Source of the DNA: Pyropia yezoensis
Taxonomy: Eukaryota; Rhodophyta; Bangiophyceae; Bangiales; Bangiaceae
Length of the DNA: 64,000 nucleotides
Direction: 5' to 3'
Assembly (NCBI GenBank): GCA_009829735.1
Contig: CM020620.1
Coordinates: 11,715,420 to 11,779,419, forward strand
Of the stretch, positions 53,711-63,387 are shown in pieces (position 1 is the stretch's first letter; every line of letters starts with the position of its first letter). Both the position numbers and the translations under genes were made by a program. The notes beneath the pieces are model-generated. The model was not told where the DNA came from. It was given only the letters and a program-made list of their open reading frames with translations, and did not search any database.

Positions 53711-56700
53711 TCACGGCGGCGGCCGGACGGGGCGGTCGCGGCGCGCCCCCCCCCCGGCCGCCCGCGCCAGCGCCGCGGCGAGCTCCTCCCTTCCCATCAG
53801 GGGCACCGCCCACGCTGGCGCGGGCGCGCCACTCCCAGCGCCTGCTCCCCTCACCGGGCCAGAGCCGCTGTCGCCGCCGCCGTCGCCGTTCAAGGCCATG
53901 GCGGCGGTGGTGGTGGACGCCGCCGCCGACGCTGTCGCGGCGGCATCGCGCAACGCGACCAATCGGCGAGCGGCGGCGGCAAACACCGCCGCCGCCACTG
54001 GTGGGGCGGGAAAGGCGCGGCGGACCTCTGCGGCGGTCGCGTCGACGCGGCGGCGCCAGTCGGCCGCCAGCGTCGTCAGCCGGGGTGTCACGTACGCAAC
54101 CGCGTCGGGCGGTAGGGGAGACGGTGCAAACGCCCCGCCCAAGCCGGGGGGCGGAGGCACTCTGCCTTTGGTGCACCGAGGGGGGGCGGGGGGGGGCCCG
54201 GCCGCCGTCCCCATGACCGACGTGGGCGACAGCGCCTCCGCGCCGTCTACGGTCGGAAGATCATCGCCTTCACACACACGCCGATCCCCGGCGGCGGTGG
54301 CGACGGCCGGCCGCCATGTGGCCGCATCAGCCAGCTGCGCCAGCTCCCGAAACCGCTCTCGCGACAGCAGCACATCCAGGTACGCCACCACATGGCCGTC
54401 CATAACGGCAGCTAGCGCCGCGCCTGGGCACGGCGCGGGCCGCAGGCGGCCCAGGACCGGGGGGAGCGCCACAGTGAGAGCGGCAGCAATGGGTGCCGCC
54501 CCAGCCGCAGCCGCACTCGCTGCCGCCGACGCCGCGGCCGTCACCGGCGTCGCCGCGGCAGTCCCCAAGGACACGCCCGACGCCGCTGCCGCAGCGTCGG
54601 CGACTGGGAGGGCCACCGCCACCGCCACCGCCGCCGCAGCGTTGACAAGAAAGACATACCGCTGCTTGGGTGCCGAGTAACACGCGGCGACGGCGTAGAG
54701 GAGGCGCAAGCCCCCGCCCTCGATCCGTACCGCAGCGGTGGCAAGCGTATGCGCGCGCGCAACGGCGCGGGCCGCTCCATCCGCGGCACGGCCAGCAGAG
54801 ACGTCAGACGGGGGGGACGCATACAGGGGCCACTGCCTACCCTCCCCGCTCCAGCTCCCTCTCTCCCCGGCGCCTCCCAGCGGTGCGGCTACCGAGGCTT
54901 CAGCTGCCAACGCCGCCACCCGTACGAGCCCCCCCACGAGGCCCCCCACCCGTGCACACGCACTCGCCGGTGGTGACACGCTGCCGTCACCTCGAAACAA
55001 TGTCCGCCCGTCTATGGCAGCAAGTGCCCGCACGTGCACGTCAAGGAGAACACTCAGGCGGTATTGGAGGGCGCCCTCCACGTCGCGAAAGTAGACGTCG
55101 AGCAAGGCGGCGGTGGAAGCGCAGGCAACGGCGGGGGTGGAGGAGCAGGTTGCAAGAGCGGCAGTCGCGCGCTGACGAGCTGTGGCCTCCCACGCAAGCG
55201 CCACACCCAGCACGTCAGTAGCGCCGTCAATGGACGCCCGCAGGCAGCAGAGCAGGCGGGGCGTCACTGAGGCAACTAGTCGAGGTAGAAAGGAGTTGAT
55301 AGGGCTGTCACCAGGGCCGCGACTGCCACGGCCGCCACTACCACGGCCGAGGCTGCCACCACATCCCTGTGGACGAACAGCGCCCATCGGGGAACTCGAG
55401 CCAAACACAGCGTGGCAAAACGGCGACTCGGTGGCAACGACATCGAGAAGGGCCTTGCCCACAGATCGCACCAAGTCGTCGAGAAGAAGGTCGGGAGAGA
55501 TGCCATTTGGATCACCCAATGTGGCCACCGCCACCGCTGGAGTGATCGCGGCCGCGGCCGCCCGTGTGGAACGGCTCTCGTCGAGGCCAAATGGGTCGGT
55601 TGAGGCCGCCGACGGGGAGCCCCCCCTCCCAGTTCGGCCCAAAGAGGCCAAAATACCACCGCCTCTCCCCTCGTCCCTGAGGTCGGTAGTCCATCCCACC
55701 AGCTCCCCCCACCTGCGGGGGAAGGCAACGACGCCCGTCCCCGAGGGCGGAGGGGTCATCACCAGCGGCGGCACCTCCCCCTTGCCTCCCCTTTCCCCAC
55801 ATGTTGCGGCGTCGCGTGCCCGCTCTGCCCGCCGCCACTGGCTTGCTAGCGCCGTGGCGTAGCGAGGCAGGACGTCGAGGTGGTAACGACTGGCCGCTGT
55901 CGCATATGCCGAGGAGACCCGGGCGGCCGCGGGCGACGAGACACGTGCCAAAAACGCCACGTGCGGCGCGACCGTGGCGAGCGCGGCCACCGCCGCGGGG
56001 CGACCCGAGGAGGGGGTAGAGGCCAGATCAGCGACGCGCGCGGTGGCAACCGCCTCAGCACGACTTGCCGCGTGGTGCACCAATAGCCGCACCTTGGGAG
56101 CCACTTCGGCAACCGACGCCGCGGCCGCAGTCTCGGCCACAAGGCCAGAGTCATTGGCGTCAGCACCGACACCGGAAACTGCCCCGCCGGCACCGATTCC
56201 GAGGGGCGGCAGCGTAGGACTTCCCGCCAGGGCAGCAACCTTTCCCTCCAAGGTCGCCAGGGCGGTCACAAAAGCAGCTCCCCCCACAGGCGCGCCCCAC
56301 ACGTCGGCGGCGAGGGCGGCTGGCAGTGACACCGCCCGCGCCACCACCGCCAGACGGTCTGCGACGGCGGCAGCATGGGCAGTGCGGGCTCGCGCGGCGG
56401 CAGCGGCTGCCGCTGCAGCACTCAGCCCCACCGCCAGCGCCCGTGCGCGGTCAGCAATCCCCCCGGCCGCGTCCGCAATGACGCCTAGGGAGCGCTCCAC
56501 GTCGGCTGTGTGAGCAGCCGCTGACGCGAGAGCCGACCGTGCCGATGCCACCCACGCAGTTGCATCCTCCTCGGCGCGGCTCAGTGAGAATGGCGCGTCG
56601 GTGTCCGCGCCGCGGCGGCGCGGCGGATGTCGTGAAGCGGGCCCGTCAACCCGCGGGTCGGCCAGATAGGAAGAGGACAAGCCGGGTGTGTCGATAAATG

Positions 56701-57256
56701 ACGGCAGGCTGGCGCTTGCCGCCACCGGGGTGCGTGGCGGGGCAGAGGCGGAAAATTGAGGCAGCGACGACAGCACCACTGTCCACAACACGTCGTCGTC
56801 TAGATCGCTCTCAACGTCGTCGGTTTCGGCATTGAAGCCATCGTTCTCCGCGTCGACCCCATTGCCATCAACTGGTACGCTACGGGTGGAATCCAATCCA
56901 ACGACCGGCCACCCGTGACCATCGTGCGAGGTGGGAGTGCAGGCGCATGTGCCTCCCTCAGCCACCTCAAAAGGGTTTCTCTCGGCCAGCAACCATCCAG
57001 TGGGCAGCCATGAACCTTCGAACGAGGAAGCCGACTGGATGGTGCCGCTGGCAAAAAGCGTGCGTGTGAAACTGCCAACAGCAGCACCGCTGCTGTCGGC
57101 CCTGTCCTCATCGTCAAACGGGTTGCCCCGTCTGCCGCCTCTGGTGTCACCCGCACCACTGCAGCCGCTGCCATCAGCAACGGAAGCTACCGACTCTGCC
57201 GACAATGGCTGGGAGCTGCCGGAGTAGGCGCTTGGCGAACGCGGCAGCCAGTCCAT
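53711..57256 (-). CDS. VPS52: Vps52-like subunit of the GARP/EARP endosome-to-Golgi tethering complex
   Basis: 1181 aa from ATG 57256 (GCCATGGAC context); no intron. Vps52 is a rod-like subunit of GARP, which tethers endosome-derived vesicles to the trans-Golgi. Residues 1-250 are acidic and disordered with two NPF motifs (GNPFDDED, RNPFEVAE), which can bind EH-domain endocytic proteins. An Ala-rich helical region follows, starting at WVASARSALASAAAHTADVERSL, aligned by eye with the Vps52 coiled-coil start, then DRLAVVARAVSLPAALAADV and a further segment with AYATAASRYHLDVLPRYATAL. Later blocks resemble family segments SPFCHAVFG (as in EYxFxxxFF) and KQRYVFLVNAAAAVAVAV (as in KQLVFLINNYD). 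Conservation is diffuse, as usual for tethering subunits, so this rests on the order of several weak matches. Ala/Gly insertions lengthen it against the usual 700 or so residues. Confidence 0.65.
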   Translation of the reverse strand: MDWLPRSPSAYSGSSQPLSAESVASVADGSGCSGAGDTRGGRRGNPFDDEDRADSSGAAVGSFTRTLFASGTIQSASSFEGSWLPTGWLLAERNPFEVAEGGTCACTPTSHDGHGWPVVGLDSTRSVPVDGNGVDAENDGFNAETDDVESDLDDDVLWTVVLSSLPQFSASAPPRTPVAASASLPSFIDTPGLSSSYLADPRVDGPASRHPPRRRGADTDAPFSLSRAEEDATAWVASARSALASAAAHTADVERSLGVIADAAGGIADRARALAVGLSAAAAAAAAARARTAHAAAVADRLAVVARAVSLPAALAADVWGAPVGGAAFVTALATLEGKVAALAGSPTLPPLGIGAGGAVSGVGADANDSGLVAETAAAASVAEVAPKVRLLVHHAASRAEAVATARVADLASTPSSGRPAAVAALATVAPHVAFLARVSSPAAARVSSAYATAASRYHLDVLPRYATALASQWRRAERARDAATCGERGGKGEVPPLVMTPPPSGTGVVAFPRRWGELVGWTTDLRDEGRGGGILASLGRTGRGGSPSAASTDPFGLDESRSTRAAAAAITPAVAVATLGDPNGISPDLLLDDLVRSVGKALLDVVATESPFCHAVFGSSSPMGAVRPQGCGGSLGRGSGGRGSRGPGDSPINSFLPRLVASVTPRLLCCLRASIDGATDVLGVALAWEATARQRATAALATCSSTPAVACASTAALLDVYFRDVEGALQYRLSVLLDVHVRALAAIDGRTLFRGDGSVSPPASACARVGGLVGGLVRVAALAAEASVAAPLGGAGERGSWSGEGRQWPLYASPPSDVSAGRAADGAARAVARAHTLATAAVRIEGGGLRLLYAVAACYSAPKQRYVFLVNAAAAVAVAVALPVADAAAAASGVSLGTAAATPVTAAASAAASAAAAGAAPIAAALTVALPPVLGRLRPAPCPGAALAAVMDGHVVAYLDVLLSRERFRELAQLADAATWRPAVATAAGDRRVCEGDDLPTVDGAEALSPTSVMGTAAGPPPAPPRCTKGRVPPPPGLGGAFAPSPLPPDAVAYVTPRLTTLAADWRRRVDATAAEVRRAFPAPPVAAAVFAAAARRLVALRDAAATASAAASTTTAAMALNGDGGGDSGSGPVRGAGAGSGAPAPAWAVPLMGREELAAALARAAGGGARRDRPVRPPP

Positions 57257-57843
57257 GGCGCTCCTCCGCTGATGCGCGGCGAGCGGCGCTGCCCCCGACG
57301 CGCAACGGATGACGGGGTACGCGGCGGCACGCTCGCCAGTGTGAGGCAGCGTCCCTCCCTCATGAGAGCACAGGCTCCAACACCGACCGCGAAGCGGTGT
57401 CCCCGGGCACTTACCTACCGCACTGCACGCTCGCCCTTGCAAAAGGGGGCATGCCGGGATCCCTGTGCCATGACCGCCACGCCGGTAAGAGCTGCACGGC
57501 CCGCCTCGGCGAGGGCAACATGGTTCAAGTGAGCACCGACTGCCGTAGCGGAGCGCTGGCCCTGCGTTCAGGTGAATTGGTTGTCATGTCGCGGCACAGA
57601 CGGCAGGCTGGAGGAGGCCGTGTCTCGCCGACGCGCTGATGCGCGCCAAGTCAGAGTCCCCGTCGCTGGCCGAGCAAGCCGCCATCCTGCATTCCGGCAG
57701 CTGTTGGATGCGTATTATTTCAATTATTAGCGAAGCTCCTTATGAAGCGGCCACGCTTCTTGTCCCGCTAACGCCCTTTTAGTTGGTCCACGTATTGGTA
57801 ATATCAGATTGCTCCTGGCTGCACGTTGAGCCGGATTGGCACC
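57257..57843. other. spacer upstream of VPS52
   Basis: No gene seen. It should contain the VPS52 promoter (minus) and perhaps that of the frame-broken candidate starting at 57844. A short AT-rich patch lies at 57710-57740. Confidence 0.4.
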
Positions 57844-59098
57844 ATGAGCAGTGGAGCCGCCCCTCCCCCCCCCCCCACCCCCCCCCCCCCCCCCAGGTGC
57901 CGCCTACGCCACCTCGTCGCCGGCAGGCGGCAAACGCCCCACCCCGACGTGGGCGCCCGGCCGCGCACGCTCTCCCCCCCGCCGCGTGCTGTCCCCCCCC
58001 CCCCCCCCCCCCCCCCCCGACCATTCGACGGGCGCCCGCCACAGCTGCCTATGGGGCAGGGCGGCGGCGACAGCAACGCCGCCACCGCCGCCGCCGCCGC
58101 CGCCACCGCCGCCGCCACCGCCGCCGCCGCCGCCGCCACCGCCGCCGCCGCCGCTGCCGGCGGCGTCACCGTCGTTGCTGGCGGCGTCACGGGCGGCCGA
58201 CGGTGACGTGGCCGATGACGGCCCCCGGACGCCCCGGTCAGACGGCGATGTCACCGCCTCCTCCCACCGCCGCTGGGCAACGGACGGCGGCGGCCGCGGC
58301 GGCGTGGGCGGCGGCGTGGGCGGCGGCGGGGGGGCTGTCCGGCGCGCCTGGCAGCTGGGGCGGCCACCGTGGTGCGGCGACGTCGGCGGCCGCGGCGGCG
58401 GCGGCCGTGGCGCCGACGGGGCCCCCCACCCCGCAAAGGGAGCGGGCGGCCCGCCTCCTGCCCCTGTCCCCGTCGGCGGCCGACGATGCCGCCGGCGACA
58501 CCACCGCGGCGGTGGCAGGCGTGGCGGGGGGAGCGTGATGGTGGTGGTGGGGGTGCGGGTGGGGGTGGCGGCGCCGCGCGGCGGGTGTCGTTTGGGCACA
58601 GCTACCCCTCCCAGCGGCAGCTGCACAAGACGCTGTCCGGGATGGTCGCCCTTGGGCGGGGGCTGCTGGGGCGGCGGCGGTGGGGGTGGCCGGCGGTGGC
58701 GGGGGGGGGGGGCTCACGGACGCACCCGCCCGGCTGGATGACCTCTTCACCGCACTCCACGCCGCCGCCACTACCACCACCACCCCTACTACCATCGTGG
58801 CGGGCGGGGGGGCCGGCAGCGCCCTCGCCGACCCGCTGCTGTCCACAAACTCCCAGACGTTGCCCTGTTGGCGGGTGCGTGACGCGCCCGCCGCCGTTGC
58901 CGCCGCGTTGGCGCGGGCGCGCGCGCCCGTGGTGGCCGACCTGCTGGTGCTGCTGGCCGCGGGGCGCACCCCCGAGGTACGCATCAACCTGCGGGGCCGT
59001 TTGGGGAGGCGGGCGGGGCGGGGGGGGGGGGGGGGGGGGGGGGTGGGTGCGGGGGGGTGGCCCGGTGCAACTGTCCCCCCCCCCCCCACGCCCAGTTA
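57844..59098 (+). pseudogene. frame-broken gene candidate of unknown function
   Basis: A good ATG context (CACCATGAG at 57844) opens a Pro-rich start that runs into C tracts. Beyond them coding-like sequence appears in successive frames: a segment ending TTAAVAGVAGG in one frame, RRVSFGHSYPSQRQLHKTLS in the next (about 58590), and after an 11-G run LTDAPARLDDLFTALHAA and STNSQTLPCWRVRDAPAA (58720-58990) in a third. Each change of frame falls at or near a G or C run, and the last open stretch ends near a tract of more than 20 G (59019-59043). The pieces have normal protein composition but match no family I know. It may be an intact gene with homopolymer sequencing errors, or a decayed one. Confidence 0.35.
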
Positions 59099-60757
59099 AG
59101 AGGTCCTGTTTGCGGTCATATGGCTTTGTGCCCCCGTGAAGCAGAGTAAAGTACCGCCGAAAGAGACAAGAAAAAATGTGCATAAAAAAGAGGAGCTCAT
59201 AGCGCATCTTATGGTGTTTGGCACGGGTATTTCTTTCCAGTCAGCCGGGCCTCAGGTGCCTGTTTGTGTCTCTCTTGCACGGCCTTCCGCGTTCTCTCTG
59301 TTTGTTCCCGAGGTTTTTCAACCAATAAGATGTGTGTATTTTGACCCAGGAGACCGCTCTAAGAGCACCTCCCCCAATGGAGCCAAAAGCCAAAAGCCAA
59401 CTACGTGGCAGCCGTTTCCGCGGTTTGGCTTTGGCTCTGACTGGTGGGCCGTGTGACGGTCCAGGACTAAGGCCATATCGCAATTCTTAATCGCTCTCGA
59501 CACCACCTTAATGCACCTCGAGAGCGCTCGAGTTTTTGGCTTTCAACGGCAGCGGGGCCTAGCTAGAGCCAAACGAGCGCGTTTTTGGCTCGGTGTTTTG
59601 GCTCTTGGCCAAACGCCGAGCCAACCTGCGCCAATCAAAAGCGTGACGCGTGGCTCGCAGACGGTTGTGAGGCAGTGGGTCCTCAGGCGTACGACACAGC
59701 ACCGCAAAACTTTATCGTGGCGAGCGTGCAATGTATTTGAACTCACCGGATGTCCCCCCCGACTGTTCATCGCTCGTGACAACATCTACACAGTTTTTTT
59801 TGTCTTCTACGCAGGTCTCTTTCCCGAAAGATACCTCCTCGTGGATATTGACATCTATTACGCTGGACACTCTTCGACACACTGGCCTGCGTTCGGCATG
59901 GGCGACCGAACTCCCGCCCACCCAGTCTCCTGCATTCGTGCCGTCGCAGCGTGCCATCTGTGGGCCCTCTCCTCTCCTGCCCCATCCTGCCTCCCCCTGT
60001 ACCTGTGTGCCTCCCACGTCGTTTGCCTCCCTTTGCCCCCCCGTCCTGCCACGGCCGTTGCCTGGTGGGCGTCACCGGGCGCGTCCAGCTTCTCCACCGT
60101 CCGCCTGCGGGTCGGTCTCCTCTCACCCCGCTGCCTCCCGTGTCCCCTTCTCAAGCAGCGCTTCCCCCTGCCTCCCCTTGCCTCCTCCCGCCTTCCGCTG
60201 TCTCCCGCTGCCGTCCCCTGCCCCCCGCTGCCTCCCCCTGCTCCCCCTTGCTCTCTCATGCACCATGTCTGCCTCTCCCTGCCCCCCCCTGCTCCATGTA
60301 TGTCTTCCCCTGCCCTCCCCTGCACCATGCCTGCCTCCCTCTGCTCCCCCGTCCTGTTATGGCGGTTGCCCAGTGGGCACACCGGGCGCCACCCGCTCCT
60401 CCACCCTTCCCCTGTGGCTTCGTCTCCTCTGACCCGCCTGCCCCCCCCGCCTTCCTCTTTGCTGATTGCCGCTGACTTTGCGGTCCTTCGTCAGCTGTCG
60501 GCAGGATGTGGTGGTCGTCGGTGTGTGGGGTGGGGGTACGGGAAGTGGTGGGGGCGGCAACGGATCTGCAGCAGCTCTGGTACCGACCGGGGTGTCGGTC
60601 CCTATTGCGGTGGCGCTGCCGTGGCCGCCGTGCGCAAGGTCTTCTGGCCTGGCGTCGGTTGGGGGCGGCGAGGGGTGGGGTGATGATGGGTGGGGTATTG
60701 TGTGTGGCGTTGGACCGAGAGGGGTCGAGAGCCTGTGCGGTCACTCGACCGGCGTGA
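59099..60757. other. non-coding stretch before the right retroelement
   Basis: No gene recognised in 1.7 kb. AT-richer at 59140-59500. Several AGCCAAA/TTTGGCT motifs in both orientations (59380-59640) can fold. Pyrimidine-rich DNA at 59950-60480 contains a duplicated unit with a 308-bp period. Confidence 0.45.
60043..60475. repeat. diverged tandem duplication, period about 308 bp
   Basis: The segment from 60043 (GTCCTGCCACGGCCGTTGCC...) is repeated from 60351 (GTCCTGTTATGGCGGTTGCC...) with shared later parts GGTCTCCTCTCACCC and CGTCTCCTCTGACCC. Between them a CTGCCTCCC/CCTGCACCATG minirepeat fills the unit. Confidence 0.5.
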
Positions 60758-60986
60758 TGTTTCGCCCTTATCTTCGACGTGGAAGCACGCCGTCCCCGTC
60801 GGGCCGGCTTGCTCCCCATCGACCGTCCGGGCGATAAAGGACTGTCTCCTTTGCCTTAACGGAAATAGCTGTCGCTTTCCGCTCTTGCGGCCGGTCGGTC
60901 CCATTTCCTCATTATTGATCAACACGTATTCCTTATGGCAGTTGCGTTGAAGATCTTTAGATCGGGTGTTGCGCTGGGCGACAACA
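60758..60986 (+). repeat. candidate 5' LTR of the right retroelement
   Basis: The segment begins TGTTTCGCCC and ends GGGCGACAACA, whose reverse complement begins TGTTGTCGCCC, so the ends are near-inverted repeats with TG/CA termini. A TGG-starting sequence (TGGTGGACGC, 60992) six bases further could be the primer-binding site, as in the left element. The other LTR is outside the window. Confidence 0.35.
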
Positions 60987-61085
60987 CCGATTGGTGGACG
61001 CTGGACGACGACGGGCGTCGTGCCACGGGGATCCTTAGATCCGTGACGCCGGGCGCGCCGATTGGAGTCTACGCCGGGTTGCCAT

Positions 61086-61787
61086 ATGGCTACGGGAGCA
61101 CCTAACGGCGCTCGTCGCCCCAAGGGTAAGGGAGTCGCCCTGCCTTCGGACTACGCGCCTCCAGGCGGAGGGAGCGGAAGTGTCCGCCCTCCGGCCCCGG
61201 GAGTTACCCCCCCCACTCCCATTCTGGAGGACAAGACCTCCGAAAAAGAGAGCCTGAAGGCGGCGGTGGAAACACTTCGCTCCCGCCTAGAGGCCCAAGA
61301 GGTTGCTAACCAGAAGTTGCAGGACGCCAACGCCTTGATAGCGACTCATCTTGAGGAGCTGAGGAAGCCACCCTCAAATGATACGGTACGTCAACGGACG
61401 CCGTCGGACCGACGGCCGGTGGCCAAGGACGAGACGGGCAATCAGCTCCGATTTACCTCAAAACCGCCAACCGGCAATCTTCAAATGAAGAGCCGTCGGA
61501 TCCGCTCGCATGAGCGCCGTATCAAGACGCTCCGATCGGAGGCTGCGGCAAAGCGCTCAAGTGAACGGGGGGGGGACGCATCATCCGCTGATAATGAGAC
61601 ATCAACCGATGAATCGTCATCCTCTTCTTCCTCGTCTTCGGATGAAAGTAGCGATGGAGGCGGGGACCCGTCCCCGCCTACCAGCCCAGGCTCATTAAAC
61701 ACGGATGCTAGCTCATCGGAGAGCTCTGCCGCTCGACGTCATCGTATGCGCAGGCGTCGTCTCCATCCCGGACCGCGATCGGGCTGA
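61086..61787 (+). CDS. retroelement first open frame (gag N-terminal part, coiled coil)
   Basis: 233 aa from ATG 61086 (MATGAPNGARRP). Basic Pro/Gly-rich start, then a heptad-type coiled coil (about residues 50-95, with EKESLKAAVETLRSRLEA), a basic middle, and an acidic Ser-rich tail. It ends at TGATG (61785-61789), where the stop overlaps the start of the next frame, suggesting coupled re-initiation. Composition is less GC-extreme than in the host genes. The role is likely particle assembly, by position. Confidence 0.6.
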   Translation: MATGAPNGARRPKGKGVALPSDYAPPGGGSGSVRPPAPGVTPPTPILEDKTSEKESLKAAVETLRSRLEAQEVANQKLQDANALIATHLEELRKPPSNDTVRQRTPSDRRPVAKDETGNQLRFTSKPPTGNLQMKSRRIRSHERRIKTLRSEAAAKRSSERGGDASSADNETSTDESSSSSSSSSDESSDGGGDPSPPTSPGSLNTDASSSESSAARRHRMRRRRLHPGPRSG

Positions 61788-62779
61788 TGGAAATTGGTAT
61801 CTGCAAGTCGGTCATTCGACCAGACAACAGTCGGATCAAGTCACTACTGGACTACCGCACGTACTTCCTACTACGCCGTAGTATCAAGTATACACCCGCT
61901 ATGGTCAAAGATACCAGCAAGATGAACAAGCGCCTCGATGGAGCGTTCCAAGGTCAAGACTCCTTCAATCGAGGCGACCCGCTCGGTGTATTCATTTTTT
62001 TGACGACCTTTCGTCGTGCGTGCGACGCTGTCGGACTAACCCATGGTCAGGCATTTCCGCTACTGGCCCTCCGGCTCGCCGGGGCGGCCAAGCAATCTTT
62101 CGCAAGTGCCGACAACACGGTGGTGCGCGACAAGCGCTACGAGCTAAGCACCTATGGTGACGGAGTCATCTGGCTTCTCAAGAAGTACGCTACGCATGCC
62201 GCATTGGCAACAGCCTACCATGACATCATTGCTATGTCTCAATTGGACACTGAGATCCCGCGGGTGTATGGCACCCGAGTGGAAGCCGCATGCGATGGCC
62301 TGTGCGGCCTCTTTAACGCGCAAGATGTTTCAGATGTATTCATCAACGGTCTATCTGACTTGATCAAGCCTATTGTCCGCGTGCTGGACAGCCAGTTCCC
62401 GGATCGCCCAGTGGAGGACACGGTAGTGGCAGCCCAAGGGTTTTGGGAAGGAGCCAACCGGCTGCGCCAATCTATCAAGGCCAGTCAGCCACCCACGATC
62501 AAGATTGGTCAAATTGACTCCGCCCCGGCCGCGCCGCTGCGAACGGTCGATCGACCCTATGCCCCAGTGAAGGCCGTCCGAGCGGACGCGCCGCACAAAA
62601 CGGGGCCGTCTAACCCACGGGCCAACGACATATGTAACAACTGTAGCGAGACCGGGCACTTTGCGTCACGCTGTCCCAAGCGACGAAGGGAACGCCGGCA
62701 AGTACGAGTCACGGCCCTCGTCGAGGAGGAAGTGCGCAAGAAATTTAACGCTATTGTTGAAAAAAGCAGTCCTTCTTGA
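61787..62779 (+). CDS. retroelement gag, capsid and CCHC zinc knuckle
   Basis: 330 aa. The central helical region (about residues 50-235) has gag capsid character. A CCHC zinc knuckle near residue 283 (CNNCSETGHFASRC, C-x2-C-x4-H-x4-C) is followed by an Arg/Lys-rich stretch, as in nucleocapsid. It starts in the TGATG overlap with the previous frame. An A6 tract (62759-62764) lies just before the stop, near the change to the protease frame. Confidence 0.8.
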   Translation: MEIGICKSVIRPDNSRIKSLLDYRTYFLLRRSIKYTPAMVKDTSKMNKRLDGAFQGQDSFNRGDPLGVFIFLTTFRRACDAVGLTHGQAFPLLALRLAGAAKQSFASADNTVVRDKRYELSTYGDGVIWLLKKYATHAALATAYHDIIAMSQLDTEIPRVYGTRVEAACDGLCGLFNAQDVSDVFINGLSDLIKPIVRVLDSQFPDRPVEDTVVAAQGFWEGANRLRQSIKASQPPTIKIGQIDSAPAAPLRTVDRPYAPVKAVRADAPHKTGPSNPRANDICNNCSETGHFASRCPKRRRERRQVRVTALVEEEVRKKFNAIVEKSSPS

Positions 62780-62821
62780 CCCAAGTAGCGATGAGTCTAC
62801 CGACTCCAAGATCTCGAATGA

Positions 62822-63337
62822 GCAGCCCAACTCAAAAAACGAGTAGGTCGGGGACCGGTGGGCGCCCGCCCCGACGCTTCCTCGCCTGTAAGACCCGCCA
62901 GACCAAAGCTCACAAAGACACTAAGCAAAGCCCATCGGCACTACGAAATGTCGGCCTGTTTAGGCACCGACCTCGACAACACAAGAAGTGTACGTCCCAT
63001 CCTAGATGCAGGAGCAGGCGTGAACTTAGTCAGACCTGACATCCTTCCGCCTCAGTGGCGAAACTATGCTGAACAGCTGGATAAAACCCCACGCATCGTT
63101 GATGCAAAGGGCAAGACCATTCAGGCTCCACAAGCCATCCACCTCTTTGTGGACACCGGGGGCATGCAAGCCATCGTACGTTTTTACGTAACCCCAAACT
63201 TATCAATTCAATGTATCCTCGCGACCGAGTTTGTGAATAGTCACATAGAGGCAATTCTGCCAAGACTCAAACGCATCATTTGGCAAACACCAGAGGCCGA
63301 ACCAACACAACAGTCGCCCATACTGAAGATCCAATAA
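62822..63337 (+). CDS. retroelement aspartic protease region
   Basis: The frame is open from 62822; the first ATG is 62948. The protease core is LDAGAGVNLV, where the usual D-T/S-G triad reads D-A-G, followed by the flap-like region and CILATEFVNSHIEAI, which corresponds to the ILGxDFL-type second motif. It shares its frame with gag but is separated by stops at 62777-62821, so expression would need frame changes; A6 tracts lie at 62759-62764 and 62834-62839. D-A-G raises doubt about activity. Confidence 0.65.
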   Translation, partial: AAQLKKRVGRGPVGARPDASSPVRPARPKLTKTLSKAHRHYEMSACLGTDLDNTRSVRPILDAGAGVNLVRPDILPPQWRNYAEQLDKTPRIVDAKGKTIQAPQAIHLFVDTGGMQAIVRFYVTPNLSIQCILATEFVNSHIEAILPRLKRIIWQTPEAEPTQQSPILKIQ

Positions 63338-63387
63338 ATGGGCGACATGGTCCCTCAATTGGCTGAGGGACCCGCCAAGGTCCGAGC

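Noticed and set aside
59511..60683. 390-codon plus-strand frame
   Set aside because: Non-ATG start, runs through the pyrimidine-rich tandem unit, no domain.
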